From contig VGZO01000011.1 in the NCBI GenBank assembly GCA_016872555.1, positions 1 through 64,000 on the forward strand: a DNA stretch of 64,000 bases. The letters run 5' to 3'. The DNA comes from Planctomycetota bacterium. GTDB taxonomy: Bacteria > Planctomycetota > Planctomycetia > Pirellulales > UBA1268. Numbering within the stretch: the first letter of the stretch is position 1; the number at the start of each line of letters is the position of its first letter. The notes under the pieces are model-generated. The model was not told the DNA's origin, did no database searches, and saw only the letters and a program-made list of their open reading frames with translations. Position numbers and translations under genes: made by a program. Shown in pieces: positions 47,036 to 59,644 of the stretch.

Positions 47036-47896
47036 ATGCGCCTCGACGCCCACCAGCATTTCTGGCGCTACCGGCCGGAGGAGTATCCCTGGATCGGCGC
47101 CGGCATGGAGCGGCTGGCGCGGGATCACCTGCCCGCCGACCTCGCTCCGCTGGCCGCGGCGGCCGGGATCAGCGGCACCGTGGCGGTGCAGGCGCGGCAG
47201 TCGCTCGCCGAGACCGAATGGCTCCTCGACTTGGCGGAGACGTCGGCGCTGGTTCGCGGCGTCGTCGGTTGGGTCGACCTCCGATCCGCGACCGTCGCCG
47301 ACGACCTCGCGCGGCTCGCGCGGCGGCCGGCGCTGGTCGGCGTCCGCCACGTCGTCCAGGACGAGCCCGACCCGCGGTTCCTCCTCGGCGCGGCATTCGT
47401 CCGCGGGATTGGCCAGCTGGCGGCGCATGGACTGGCCTACGACCTTCTCGTCTACCCCCACCAGCTCGCCGCCGCGGAGGAGCTGGTGGCCCACTTCCCG
47501 GGACAGCGTTTCGTGCTCGACCACCTCGGCAAGCCGGCGGTCAAGCGCGGGGAGGTGGCGCCGTGGCGCGACGACATCGGCCGCCTCGCCCGCCACGCCC
47601 ACTGCTGGTGCAAACTCTCCGGATTGGTCACCGAGGCTGCCTGGCAGGAGTGGTCGCGCGCGCAGTTCACGCCGTACCTCGAGGTGGCGCTCGAGGCCTT
47701 CTCGCCGGCGCGGCTGTTGTTCGGGAGCGATTGGCCGGTGTGCACGCTCGCCGCCCCGTACGCCGACGTGGTGGGGATCGTCGAGGATTTCGTCGCGCGG
47801 CTCGCGCCCGGGGAACGGGAGGCGATCATGGGCGGCTCCTGCGCGGCGTTCTACCGGCTGCCGGAGGCCGACAGCCCGACGGAGCGCCGGCGATGA
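47036..47896 (+). CDS. Amidohydrolase-family sugar lactonase (L-fuconolactonase-like)
   Basis: A 286-residue metal-dependent hydrolase of the COG3618 type: [18 protein letters not shown] supplies the HxH site, then [30 protein letters not shown] and [16 protein letters not shown] with the Asp ligand. The family hydrolyses L-fuconolactone and related lactones to the acids. The HQHFW and KLSGL features match this subgroup. The start is 1 bp after the aldo/keto reductase stop, and the stop overlaps the alcohol dehydrogenase start (ATGA). Confidence 0.85.
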   Translation: MRLDAHQHFWRYRPEEYPWIGAGMERLARDHLPADLAPLAAAAGISGTVAVQARQSLAETEWLLDLAETSALVRGVVGWVDLRSATVADDLARLARRPALVGVRHVVQDEPDPRFLLGAAFVRGIGQLAAHGLAYDLLVYPHQLAAAEELVAHFPGQRFVLDHLGKPAVKRGEVAPWRDDIGRLARHAHCWCKLSGLVTEAAWQEWSRAQFTPYLEVALEAFSPARLLFGSDWPVCTLAAPYADVVGIVEDFVARLAPGEREAIMGGSCAAFYRLPEADSPTERRR

Positions 47897-48924
47897 ACGC
47901 CTGGGTCCTCGAAGAGCCACGCCGGTGGCGCCTGGCCGACGTCGCCGAACCGCCCCCGCCGGGGGACGGCGAGGCGGTGATCCGCGTCCGCGCCGTGGGG
48001 ATCTGCGGCACCGATGTCGGTGGCTACCTGGGGAAGATGCCGTTCTTCAGCTACCCGCGGATCCCGGGGCACGAGCTGGGCGTCGAGGTCGTCGCGGTCG
48101 GCGCGGGGGTGGCGAACGTTCGCCCCGGCGACCGCTGCTGCGTCGAGCCGTACATCAACTGCCAGGACTGTTTCTCCTGCCGCCGCGGTCTGACCAATTG
48201 CTGCGAGCACCACCGCACGCTCGGCGTCCACTGCGACGGCGGGCTGCGGCCGCTGTTCACCGTGCCGGCCCGCAAGCTCCATCCGGCGCCTGGCCTCGCG
48301 CCGGAGCAGTGCGCCCTGGTCGAGACGCTGGCGATCGGCTGCCACGCCATCGACCGTGCCCGCGCGGTCGCCGGCGAGACGGTGCTCGTGATCGGGGCCG
48401 GGCCGATCGGCCTGTCGGCGGTCGTGTTCGCCCGCCTCGCCGGCTGCCGTGTGATCGTCGTCGACGTCGCGGCGTCGCGTCTGGCCTTCGTCCGCGAGCG
48501 CCTCGGCATCCCCGACACGCTCCCGGCCGGCGGCACCGAAGCCACCGCCGCGGCGCTCCGCGAGCTCACCGCCGGGCGGGGCTGCGAGGTGGTGATCGAC
48601 GCCACCGGCAGTCCGGCGAGCATGGCCGCGGCGCTCGAATACTGTGCGTTCGGCGGTCGCCTCGTCTACGTGGGTATCACGCAGTCGGAGATCGCCTTCC
48701 CGCACGCCCCGATCCTTCACCGCCGCGAACTGTCGATCCTCGCCAGCCGCAACGCCCTGTCGCGCGACTTCACCAGGATCATCGGGCTGGTCGACGAGGG
48801 GCGGATCGACACCCGTCCCTGGATCACCCACCAGGTCGCGTTCGCCGACGTCGGCACGGCGTTTCCCCGGCTCATCGAGCCGGGATCGGGGATGGTCAAG
48901 GCGGTGGTGACGATGCCCGACTGA
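47893..48924 (+). CDS. Zinc-dependent alcohol dehydrogenase (MDR family)
   Basis: A 343-residue MDR dehydrogenase: ICGTDVGGY with a catalytic zinc Cys, [12 protein letters not shown] with GHE, a structural zinc lobe [16 protein letters not shown] (four cysteines), and the Rossmann motif VIGAGPIGL. In oxidative fucose-type pathways an enzyme of this kind oxidises the 2-keto-3-deoxy acid or the sugar itself. As the last gene of the operon it could serve either step; sequence does not decide. It overlaps the lactonase gene by 4 bp. Confidence 0.88.
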   Translation: MNAWVLEEPRRWRLADVAEPPPPGDGEAVIRVRAVGICGTDVGGYLGKMPFFSYPRIPGHELGVEVVAVGAGVANVRPGDRCCVEPYINCQDCFSCRRGLTNCCEHHRTLGVHCDGGLRPLFTVPARKLHPAPGLAPEQCALVETLAIGCHAIDRARAVAGETVLVIGAGPIGLSAVVFARLAGCRVIVVDVAASRLAFVRERLGIPDTLPAGGTEATAAALRELTAGRGCEVVIDATGSPASMAAALEYCAFGGRLVYVGITQSEIAFPHAPILHRRELSILASRNALSRDFTRIIGLVDEGRIDTRPWITHQVAFADVGTAFPRLIEPGSGMVKAVVTMPD

Positions 48925-49004
48925 GCCGCCCCCGGGCCCCGCTTGCGGCCGCGGGCGGCGCCGGTTTGAATAGCCCCCCCGTTCTCCCCTCACAGGACCC
49001 AGCC

Positions 49005-50210
49005 ATGGCCAAGAAGACCGTCGCCGACATCGACCCGCGTGGCAAGGCGGTGCTCGTGCGCGTCGATTTCAACGTGCCCCAGGACGATGCCGGCGCGATC
49101 ACCGACGACCGGCGGATCCGGATGGCGCTGCCGACGATCCGCTCGATCCTCGATCGGGGTGGCAAGGCGATCCTCATGAGCCACCTCGGCCGCCCTACGG
49201 GCAAAGGTCCGGAGCCCGAGTTCTCGCTCGCGCCGGTGGCGGCGCGGCTCGGCGAGTTGCTCGGCCGGCCGGTAGTCCTCGCCGCCGACACCGGCGGTCC
49301 CGACTCGGTCGCCAAGGCCAAGGCGCTGCGGCCGGGAGAGGTGCTCCTCCTGGAGAACGTCCGGTTCAACAAAGGGGAAAAGAAGGGTGACGACGCCGCC
49401 TACGTCGCCGGCGTGGCGGGGCTCGCCGATGCCTACGTCAACGACGCCTTCGGCACCTGCCATCGCACCGAGGCGAGCATGCACGCCGTGCCGGTGGCGA
49501 TGAAACAGGCAGGTCGACCGGCGGTCGTCGGGTTCCTCGTGGAAAAGGAGGTCCGCTACCTCGCCGACGCGATCGCCCACCCGAAGCGCCCGTTCGTGGC
49601 GATCCTCGGCGGCAAGAAGGTCTCCGACAAGATCGCGGTGATCACCAACCTCCTCCACGTCTGCGACCACGTCCTCATCGGCGGAGCGATGGCCTACACG
49701 TTCTCGCTCGCCGAGGGAGGTGCCGTCGGCAAGTCGCTCGTCGAGCCCGACAGGCTCGAGCTGGCCAAGCAGTTGCTCGCCACGGCGGCCGGCAAGCTCG
49801 TCCTCCCCGTCGACACGCACTGCGCCGACGACTTTTCATCGGCGGCCGCGAAGCGGATCGTGCCCGCCGGGAAGATCCCCGACGGCTTCGAGGGCCTCGA
49901 CATCGGGCCGGAGACGGCGCGGAAGTACGCCGCGATTATCGCCGCTGCCGGGACGGTCGTCTGGAACGGCCCGATGGGGGTCTTCGAGATGCCGCCGTTC
50001 GACGCCGGGACCCGGGCCGTGGCCGACGCCGTCGCCGCCGCCACGGCGCAGGGAGCCGTGACGATCATCGGCGGCGGCGACTCGGCGGCGGCCGTCGAGC
50101 AGCTCGGCTATGCCGACCGCGTCAGTCACATCTCCACCGGTGGCGGGGCGTCGCTGGAGATGCTCGAGGGCAAGGCGTTCGCGACGGTGGCCGTCCTCGA
50201 CGACGCCTGA
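49005..50210 (+). CDS. pgk: Phosphoglycerate kinase
   Basis: A 401-residue Pgk: [77 protein letters not shown], and the C-terminal nucleotide site [19 protein letters not shown] with [13 protein letters not shown] and [16 protein letters not shown]. Glycolytic ATP formation from 1,3-bisphosphoglycerate in the cytoplasm. Alone in its unit; an 80-bp gap with little GC bias separates it from the sugar operon. Confidence 0.96.
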   Translation: MAKKTVADIDPRGKAVLVRVDFNVPQDDAGAITDDRRIRMALPTIRSILDRGGKAILMSHLGRPTGKGPEPEFSLAPVAARLGELLGRPVVLAADTGGPDSVAKAKALRPGEVLLLENVRFNKGEKKGDDAAYVAGVAGLADAYVNDAFGTCHRTEASMHAVPVAMKQAGRPAVVGFLVEKEVRYLADAIAHPKRPFVAILGGKKVSDKIAVITNLLHVCDHVLIGGAMAYTFSLAEGGAVGKSLVEPDRLELAKQLLATAAGKLVLPVDTHCADDFSSAAAKRIVPAGKIPDGFEGLDIGPETARKYAAIIAAAGTVVWNGPMGVFEMPPFDAGTRAVADAVAAATAQGAVTIIGGGDSAAAVEQLGYADRVSHISTGGGASLEMLEGKAFATVAVLDDA

Positions 50211-50230
50211 CGGCATCGGGAAAAACAACG

Positions 50231-50263
50231 GGGGCCGTGACGACGCATGGTCGCCACGGCCCC
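50231..50263 (+). terminator. Terminator-like hairpin after pgk
   Basis: 14-bp arms (50231-50244 and 50250-50263, GGGGCCGTG core) with one mismatch and a GCATG loop, 21 bp after the stop codon. An A-rich run (GGGAAAAACAAC) precedes it; no T-tract follows on this strand. Confidence 0.55.
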
Positions 50264-50598
50264 TCGGTGAACTGATGCGCTGTCTGCGAACGGGGAGAGC
50301 ACTGCGAGACTGACGCGGATCAGGGACGGCCGGAGCCTGTCCCGGTCGGGGATCCTGGTCAACGCGGTTTGGTTTGGCACCTCCGTCGGGACGCGATCTG
50401 TTCGCTGGCGCCGGCTCGCACCGGCGGCGGCGTGACCGGGCCGTGGCGTTACCACGGGCCACGGACAGAAACAGCTTCGGCGCGCCGGTCCGGACGGCTC
50501 CACATCCGTGTCGGCGGCGCGGTACAACCCGAACCAACCGTCCGCACCGCGCGGTGCGGCCGCTGCACCGGCGAGAACCTGAACCGGAGGCCGTGTCG
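50264..50598. other. 335-bp intergenic region between pgk and the sialidase-like gene
   Basis: No gene or RNA family was recognised. It is GC-rich without strong promoter hexamers; the last bases hold the GGAGG ribosome site of the next gene. Apart from that I see nothing definite in it. Confidence 0.35.
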
Positions 50599-51705
50599 AT
50601 GGTCCCGAGTCCTACCGTCCCGCGCCCTCGCCCCACCGGGTGCCGTCCGCTCGTGCCGGCAGCGCTGATCACCGCCCTTGCCCTCGCGGTGCCCGATGCC
50701 GGCGCCGACACCCCCGCCGTCGATCCGGGGCTCGGCGCGGCGGCGGTGCGGCTGCGCGAGTTCGTCTGCCCGCGCGGCTCCCCGACGCGTTCCTGCCACG
50801 CCAGCACGATCGAGGTGGCGGCCGACGGCACACTCGTTGCTTCCTGGTTCGGTGGCAGCGACGAGGGAGAGCCGGACGTCGGCATCTGGGTGTCGCGGCG
50901 CGGGGCAGCGGGCTGGAGCGTGCCGACGCGCGTCATCGACGGCACGCAGCGGGACGGCACGCGCCACCCGTGCTGGAATCCCGTCCTCTTCCAGTCGCCG
51001 GGCGGACCGCTGCTGCTCTACGCCAAGGTCGGGCCGTCGCCGAGCACGTGGTGGGGGGTGGTCTGCGAGAGCACCGACGGCGGCCGCTCGTGGGGGGCGC
51101 TGCGGCGCCTCGGCGACGGGATCGTCGGTCCGGTGAAGAACAAGCCGGTGGTCCTCGCCGACGGCGTCGTGCTCGCCGGCAGTTCGAGTGAGGACGACGG
51201 CTGGCGCGTCCACTTCGAGCGCTCGACCGACGGCGGGAGGAGCTTCACGCGCCTCCCCGCGGTCAATGACGGCCGCGCGGTGATGGCGATCCAGCCGAGC
51301 ATCCTCCTCCTCGGCGGCGGCAGGCTGCTGGCCCTGGGACGGACGCGGAGCGGCAAGCTGTTCGAGGTCGAATCGGGCGATGCCGGGAGGAGTTGGTCGG
51401 CGCTCGGCCTCGGGACGATTCTCAATCCCAGTTCCGGGACCGACGCGGTTTCGCTCGCCGACGGCCGCCACCTGCTGGTCTGCAACCCCGTCGCCGCGGG
51501 GCGAACGCCGCTGGTGGTGGCGGAGAGCGGTGACGGCCGGGCGTGGCGCGACGTCGTGGCGCTGGAGACGTTTCCCGGGGAGTACTCCTACCCGGCGATC
51601 ATCCAGGCGCCCGACGGGCTCGTGCACGTCACCTACACCTTCCTCCGCGAGGCGATCGTCCACGTCGTCATCGACCCGGCCGCACTCGGCAAGGACGCGC
51701 CGTGA
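50599..51705 (+). CDS. Exported sialidase-like (BNR/neuraminidase fold) protein
   Basis: A 368-residue protein with signal peptide (LVPAALITALALAVPDAGA) and a six-bladed sialidase-type propeller. Asp-box-like turns are STDGGRSWGAL, STDGGRSFTRL and SGDAGRSWSAL; SCHASTIEVAADGTLVASWFGGSDEGEPDVGIWVSRR is the family N-terminus. Homologues hydrolyse sialic acids or related acids from glycans, but planctomycete members may differ. Start codon preceded by GGAGG. The stop overlaps the next gene's GTG start (GTGA). Confidence 0.87.
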   Translation: MVPSPTVPRPRPTGCRPLVPAALITALALAVPDAGADTPAVDPGLGAAAVRLREFVCPRGSPTRSCHASTIEVAADGTLVASWFGGSDEGEPDVGIWVSRRGAAGWSVPTRVIDGTQRDGTRHPCWNPVLFQSPGGPLLLYAKVGPSPSTWWGVVCESTDGGRSWGALRRLGDGIVGPVKNKPVVLADGVVLAGSSSEDDGWRVHFERSTDGGRSFTRLPAVNDGRAVMAIQPSILLLGGGRLLALGRTRSGKLFEVESGDAGRSWSALGLGTILNPSSGTDAVSLADGRHLLVCNPVAAGRTPLVVAESGDGRAWRDVVALETFPGEYSYPAIIQAPDGLVHVTYTFLREAIVHVVIDPAALGKDAP

Positions 51706-53024
51706 ACGGCCGGCCGCGGCAGGTCACCGCCGCGCCGCACGGCCATGTCCTCACCAACGCCGCCGTCTGGTCTGCCGACTCGCGCTGGATCGTGTACGAC
51801 GTCCGCAGCGATCCTGCCGGGAGCCGGTTCGATGGCACCGCGATCGAACGCGTCGATGCCGACACCGGCCGGGTCGAGCGCCTGTACACAGCGACGGGCG
51901 GCGCGTGCTGCGGCGTCGTCACCGCCAGCCCCGTCGACGACCGCGTGGTGTTCATCCACGGTCCTGAGCGCCCCACCCCGGACTGGGCGTATGGCCCGGC
52001 GCGGCGGCAGGGGGTGGTGGTGCGTGGCGCCGCACCGGGCCGGGCAGAAGCGCTCGACGCCCGCGACCTGGTGCCGCCGTTCACCCCGGGCGCCCTCCGC
52101 GGCGGCACGCACGTCCATGTCTTCTCCCCCGACGGTGCCCTGGTGAGCTTCACCTACGAGGATGCCGTGCTTCCCGAGCGGCCGCCACCGGGTGGCGAGG
52201 GGAACCTCCGGGGGGTCGGTGTCGCCGTCTGCGGCCGGCCGGTGACGGTGCCGCGGACGCACGCGCGCAACCACGACGGCAGCGCGTGGAGCGTGCTGGT
52301 GACGACGCTCGCCGACGTGCCGCGACCGGGCAGCGACGAGATCTCGCGCGCCTACGAAGAAGCCTGGGTGGGAAGCCGTGGCTACCGGCGCGCCGACGGC
52401 TCGTGGCAGCGCTACGCACTGGCCTTCCAGGGGCAGGTGCGCTCGGCGGCCGGTGAGCCGTTCGCCGAGGCGTTTCTCGTCGACCTGCCCGACGATCCGG
52501 CGGCGTGGACCGCGCCCGGTGCGGGGCCGCTGGCGGGAACGCCGACGACGCGTCCCGCGCCTCCCCGCGGCGTGGTCCAGCGCCGGCTGACGTTCACCAC
52601 CGACCGCCGCCATCCCGGGATCCAGGGACCGCGCCATTGGCTGCGGTCGAGCCCCGACGGCGAGCGGATCGGCCTGCTCATGAAGGACGATGCGGGAATC
52701 GACCAGCTGTGGACGGTGTCGCCGCGGGGGGAGCTCACCCAGCTCAGCCGCTCCCCGGCGCCGATCGCCAGCGCCTTCAGCTGGAGCCCTTCCGGTGCCG
52801 CCGTCGCCTGTATCGTCGACGGCAGCGTGTGCCTCGTGGACGCGGCCGACGGCCGGGTCCGCGGGCTCACCGAACCGATCCGGGGCACCAGCGCGCCGCG
52901 CCCCGAGGCCTGTGTCTTCTCCCCCGACGGCAGGCGGATCGCCTTCGTCCGGACCGTCCCCACGCCACTCCCTGGCGGCGCGCGCCGCGACTGCAACCAG
53001 ATCTTCGTGGTCGACGTCGGTTAG
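51702..53024 (+). CDS. DUF3748 (TolB-like propeller) protein, YidR-type
   Basis: A 440-residue beta-propeller with TolB-like blades (WSADSRWIVYDVRSDP, FSPDGALVSFTYEDAV, SSPDGERIGLLMKDDAG, FSPDGRRIAFVRTVP). The order and the pieces HVLTNAAVWSADSRW, GNLRGVGVAVCG and RTHARNHDGSAWSVLV fit DUF3748 proteins such as E. coli YidR. It has a GTG start that overlaps the sialidase-like stop by 4 bp, so the two are co-translated. Function is unknown, but the link to a sialidase-like protein suggests glycan handling. Confidence 0.75.
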   Translation: MNGRPRQVTAAPHGHVLTNAAVWSADSRWIVYDVRSDPAGSRFDGTAIERVDADTGRVERLYTATGGACCGVVTASPVDDRVVFIHGPERPTPDWAYGPARRQGVVVRGAAPGRAEALDARDLVPPFTPGALRGGTHVHVFSPDGALVSFTYEDAVLPERPPPGGEGNLRGVGVAVCGRPVTVPRTHARNHDGSAWSVLVTTLADVPRPGSDEISRAYEEAWVGSRGYRRADGSWQRYALAFQGQVRSAAGEPFAEAFLVDLPDDPAAWTAPGAGPLAGTPTTRPAPPRGVVQRRLTFTTDRRHPGIQGPRHWLRSSPDGERIGLLMKDDAGIDQLWTVSPRGELTQLSRSPAPIASAFSWSPSGAAVACIVDGSVCLVDAADGRVRGLTEPIRGTSAPRPEACVFSPDGRRIAFVRTVPTPLPGGARRDCNQIFVVDVG

Positions 53025-53056
53025 CAGCCCGTGGGCACGATGGCCCGCGGCGCCGA

Positions 53057-56000
53057 TCACCCGGCCATCAGGTAGGCGATCAGGTCGCGGACCTCGTCGT
53101 CGGTGAGGCCGTCGAGGAGCCCCTCGGGCATCAGCGACACGCCGGCGTCGCGCAGCTCCTCGATCTCGTCGGCCGGCAACGTCTCGCGCCCGGCCGCGGT
53201 GCGGAGGACGACCGCGTCGGCAGTCCGCCGTTCGAGGAGGCCGGCGACGACACGCCCGTCGTCGAGGATGGCTTGACGGAGGCGGTAGTCGGGTGAGACG
53301 ACCGCCGATGGGGTGACGACGTTGGCCAGCAGGTAGTCGAGATCGTGGCGGCCCGCCCCGGTGAGGTCGGGGCCGAGCGCTTCCCCGTCGCCGTGGAGCC
53401 GGTGGCAGGTCGCGCACAGCCGTTCCCACAGCCGCCGCCCCGCAGCGGAGTCGGCGGCGGCCAGCACCGCGGGCGTGAGCCGGGCGCGGCGGGTGTCGAT
53501 CGAGACGCGGCCGCTCGCGGAAGGGCGCGCGGCGACTGCCGCTTCGAGCCGCCGCGCGAGCGCCCCGTCGCGGAGGGCGCGCACCTGGCGGACGACGTCG
53601 GGCCCGACGTCGGCGGCGGCGATCCGCCCCGTCTCCACGGCACTGGCAAGCGCAGCGGCCCACTCGCGCCGTGACACCAGCGCCATCAGGGCGCCAGCGC
53701 GGGTCACGGGGTCGAGCCGGGCATACTCGGCCACGATCCGCTCCGCCCCCGCTGGTTCGCCGGCCACGGCCAGACCGCGGAGGGCCGCCGCCCCGAGCCC
53801 CGGGACCGTGAGCACCGCCGCGCTGGTGGCCGAAAGCCCCGCGCCGCGGCTGTCGGTGAGTGCCGCGAGCGCCGCCGCGCGCCGTGCGGCGGGCAACGAG
53901 TCGTCGAGGACAAGCCGGCCGAGCCGCCCATCGGCGCCGGGCAGGCCGAACAGCGCCTCGAGGGCGGCGACATTCTCGCCGATCGGCACGGCCAGGGGCT
54001 CGTCGGCGTCCGCCGCTGCCGCGACGGCAGCGGCGTGGAAGCGCTCCCACCCCGCCGGCGGGAGGGCGCGGCGCCTCCCCGTCCACCCGGCCCGCAGGCC
54101 GGTAAGGCAATCGTCGATCCCGGCTGGTCCTTCGTCGGCTGCGGCGGCGAGAAGCGCGCTGAGTGTCGCGGCAGCATCGCCGCCGGTCGCCCGGCGGACG
54201 ATGTCGCGGCGCAGCCCAGGCCAATGGGCCCGGTCCGCCCACGGCACCGCGGCGGCCTTCCAGACGGCGACCGCGCCGCCCGGGTCTGCGGGGATCGCGG
54301 GCAGCAATCCGAACCAGACCATCGCCCCGAGATCGTGATGGTCGGCCCCTGGCCCGTGGAAAAAGTGATCGGCCGCTGGATGCGGCCGACGGCGCCCCGG
54401 GAAACCCTCGGCGTTTCCCGCGGTCGCTTGAGTGGACAAAGGCCACGGAGGGCTTTGTCCACCGACAGCCAGCGCCCGCCCGGGAGGCGCGTCGTCTACC
54501 GTGGCCGGGGCGGCTCCGGCGGCCGAGTCTTCGACATGGTCGACCAGCGCCGCCGCCAGCGGCGCCCGGGCACGGGGAGGAAGGCGCTGGAGCACCGTGG
54601 CGAGGGCGAGGCGGACCTCGGGGTCACGTTCGGCCGCGGCGTGATGCACCAGTCGTTCGACCGCCACCGCTGCCGGCGCGGCCGTGCGCGGCGGCTGCTC
54701 ACCGGTCGCGAAGTCGAGCGGCCATGCATCGCTGAGGAGGCGGATCGCCCACACGCGGATCGCCGGCTCGGCATCGTCGAGAAGCGGCAGGAGGCGCCCG
54801 GTGGCAAGCGCGCCTGTCGCCCACAGGCCCCACAGGCCGCGGAGCCGCAGCGTCGTCGTCGCCCCGTCGTCGAGGAGGCGCTCCAGGGCCGCCCGCGCGG
54901 TGGCCGGCAGCGGCCGGTCGGGTGTCGCCGCGCGCCTGTCGGCGAGGAGCCGGAGAGCCATCCGGGCCTGCCAGCGGTCGGCCATGAGGAGGCCGACGAG
55001 ATCGTCGGTCGACAGCGTCGCCAGATCGCGGAGCGGAGCGCGGACGGCGCCGGGGACGGCGAGGCAAAACACCCGGCCGCTGGTGCGGTGGACGCCGGTC
55101 GCCTCGTGGCATTCCCCGGTGTCGCTCCAGTCGAGGATCGCGAGGGCCCGGTGCGGGAGCTCGACGATGTCGATCCCGCGGAAAAACGGATCGCCGAACA
55201 GTGCCAGATCCGCCTCGTGGCGACCGACGATCCCCTGCGGCGTGTGGTCGAGCCGGTCGACGTTGATCCGGCGGCCATGGAGATTGAGCGTCAGGAGCCG
55301 GCCGCGCAGGTCGTCGGGCCAGCCCGGTTCGTCGGGCACCACCACGCAGCCGGCGTGGGCGTGGCCGCCGCCATGGGCATCGGCCCGGCCGTCGCGCGAT
55401 TCGGTCCAGTGGCGCGAGGCGTCGAAGTGCTCGTGGTCGGCGTGCGGCGGGAGCGGGTCGGTCACGAACGGATGCGGCTCGACGGTGTGCGATCGGGCGT
55501 AGTGCGCTCCGGGGAGGAGACGCCACAGGTGGCCGTTGACGGTGTTGACGAAAAACCCCTCGCCACGGTCGTCCCAGTCGTGGCCCCAGGGGTTGGTGGT
55601 GCCGTGGCAGACCGCTTCGAACACCTTCCGCTCCGGATGGTAGCGCCACATTCCACCACGCAGGGGGACACGGGCCGCGGCAGCGACGCCCGGCGGCCCG
55701 ATCGCGCCGGGTGAGCTCGCCCCGCAGCGGCCGTACAGCCAGCCATCGGGCCCCCACGACAAGCCGTTGGCGAACGTGTGGTGGCTGCCCTCCGACACCG
55801 TGAACCCGTCGAGGACGGTTTCGGCCCGGTCGGCGCGGGCGCTGGCGTCCGTGGGGGATGGATCGGCTGGCCAACCGTCGGGAGGCCGGTCGCCGGCGGG
55901 GATGAACAGCAGCCGCGGCGGGCAGAGGAGCCACAGGCCGCCGCGCCCCACGGTGAGGCCCGTCAGGCCGACGAGGCCGTCGACGAGCACGGCGTGGTGT

Positions 56001-56407
56001 TCCGCCACGCCGTCGCCGTCGGCATCCTCGACGAGCGTGACACGGTCCCGCCAGCGCGTGTCGGTCCGCAGCGGCCGTTCGGCGTAGGTCAGGTTCTCGG
56101 CGACCAGCAGCCGCCCGGCCGCATCGACGGTCGCGGCGATCGGGTTGACGATCACCGGCTCACTGGCCAGGAGCGTGATCTCCATCGCGACGCGCGTCGC
56201 GACCGCGGCCCGGGCTGTTTCCGCCGGCAGCGGGTCGCCGGCGCGCTCGCTGTTGATCGTCGCGGCGCCATCCGGCGTGGCTGCGCGCACGGGATCGACC
56301 GTCCCCGGCCGGTGGCCCGATGCCACGCCGCAGGCGAGCAGCACCACGGCGCGGACTGCCGCACGCCGCCGCGCTGCACGCCGTGAAGAAACGTCGAGGA
56401 CGACCAT
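53057..56407 (-). CDS. Exported membrane-bound-dehydrogenase-like cytochrome c protein carrying an in-frame repeat element
   Basis: A 1,116-residue protein: signal region with RRAARRRAAVRAVVLLACGVASG, a dehydrogenase propeller to about residue 470 (TLVEDADGDGVAEH; PPRLLFIPAGD; NGLSWGPDGWLYGRCG; LAILDWSDTGECHE), HEAT-like helices, and a c-type heme site CATCHRLHGDGEALGPDLTG near 998 with LMPEGLLDGLTDDEVRDLIAYL at the end. About residues 649-684 (GGQSPPWPLSTQ and onward) are encoded by a copy of the 107-bp palindromic element; homologous sequence resumes at ADHHDLGAMVWFG. The insert falls between helices and leaves the frame open. ATG 56407 is preceded by a hairpin. Confidence 0.85.
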   Translation of the reverse strand: MVVLDVSSRRAARRRAAVRAVVLLACGVASGHRPGTVDPVRAATPDGAATINSERAGDPLPAETARAAVATRVAMEITLLASEPVIVNPIAATVDAAGRLLVAENLTYAERPLRTDTRWRDRVTLVEDADGDGVAEHHAVLVDGLVGLTGLTVGRGGLWLLCPPRLLFIPAGDRPPDGWPADPSPTDASARADRAETVLDGFTVSEGSHHTFANGLSWGPDGWLYGRCGASSPGAIGPPGVAAAARVPLRGGMWRYHPERKVFEAVCHGTTNPWGHDWDDRGEGFFVNTVNGHLWRLLPGAHYARSHTVEPHPFVTDPLPPHADHEHFDASRHWTESRDGRADAHGGGHAHAGCVVVPDEPGWPDDLRGRLLTLNLHGRRINVDRLDHTPQGIVGRHEADLALFGDPFFRGIDIVELPHRALAILDWSDTGECHEATGVHRTSGRVFCLAVPGAVRAPLRDLATLSTDDLVGLLMADRWQARMALRLLADRRAATPDRPLPATARAALERLLDDGATTTLRLRGLWGLWATGALATGRLLPLLDDAEPAIRVWAIRLLSDAWPLDFATGEQPPRTAAPAAVAVERLVHHAAAERDPEVRLALATVLQRLPPRARAPLAAALVDHVEDSAAGAAPATVDDAPPGRALAVGGQSPPWPLSTQATAGNAEGFPGRRRPHPAADHFFHGPGADHHDLGAMVWFGLLPAIPADPGGAVAVWKAAAVPWADRAHWPGLRRDIVRRATGGDAAATLSALLAAAADEGPAGIDDCLTGLRAGWTGRRRALPPAGWERFHAAAVAAAADADEPLAVPIGENVAALEALFGLPGADGRLGRLVLDDSLPAARRAAALAALTDSRGAGLSATSAAVLTVPGLGAAALRGLAVAGEPAGAERIVAEYARLDPVTRAGALMALVSRREWAAALASAVETGRIAAADVGPDVVRQVRALRDGALARRLEAAVAARPSASGRVSIDTRRARLTPAVLAAADSAAGRRLWERLCATCHRLHGDGEALGPDLTGAGRHDLDYLLANVVTPSAVVSPDYRLRQAILDDGRVVAGLLERRTADAVVLRTAAGRETLPADEIEELRDAGVSLMPEGLLDGLTDDEVRDLIAYLMAG
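54356..54462 (-). repeat. 107-bp palindromic element, copy B, inside a coding sequence
   Basis: Read on the minus strand it starts GTGGACAAAG and ends CTTTTTCCAC, with 10-base ends that are complementary except for one base. It is 94% identical to copy A over 96 bases and keeps the host gene's frame open, coding for about 35 residues that begin within GGQSPPWPLSTQ. The internal hairpin (10-bp stem, 11-nt loop) is intact. Confidence 0.85.
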
Positions 56408-56409
56408 GC

Positions 56410-56451
56410 GGTGGGATCCCGCAGCACGGGATCCCACCGCTCCTGAGCGGC

Positions 56452-56459
<8 letters not shown>
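56410..56459 (-). terminator. Two adjacent perfect hairpins between nrdJ and the downstream gene
   Basis: On the minus strand the first hairpin (56439-56459, 9-bp stem, 3-nt loop) covers the nrdJ stop codon. The second (56410-56438, arms GGTGGGATCCCG and its complement, 5-nt loop) ends 2 bp before the next ATG. There is no T-tract, but the pair would form easily in RNA and would mask the start region of the next gene. Confidence 0.55.
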
Positions 56460-59589
<3,130 letters not shown>

Positions 59590-59628
59590 CGGCGGTCCTC
59601 CGGTCAGGCAAACGTGTCCACACCAACA

Positions 59629-59644
59629 AGTATACTACAGTATA
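59629..59644 (-). promoter_or_regulatory. Palindromic promoter element of nrdJ (TATACT-AC-AGTATA)
   Basis: A perfect 6+2+6 inverted repeat containing TATACT hexamers on both strands, about 42-55 bp before the nrdJ start. It is an AT-rich island in GC-rich DNA, so a -10 region is likely. The symmetry and setting recall NrdR boxes, which also are AT-rich palindromes over nrd promoters, but only one is seen whereas NrdR sites usually come in pairs. Confidence 0.45.
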
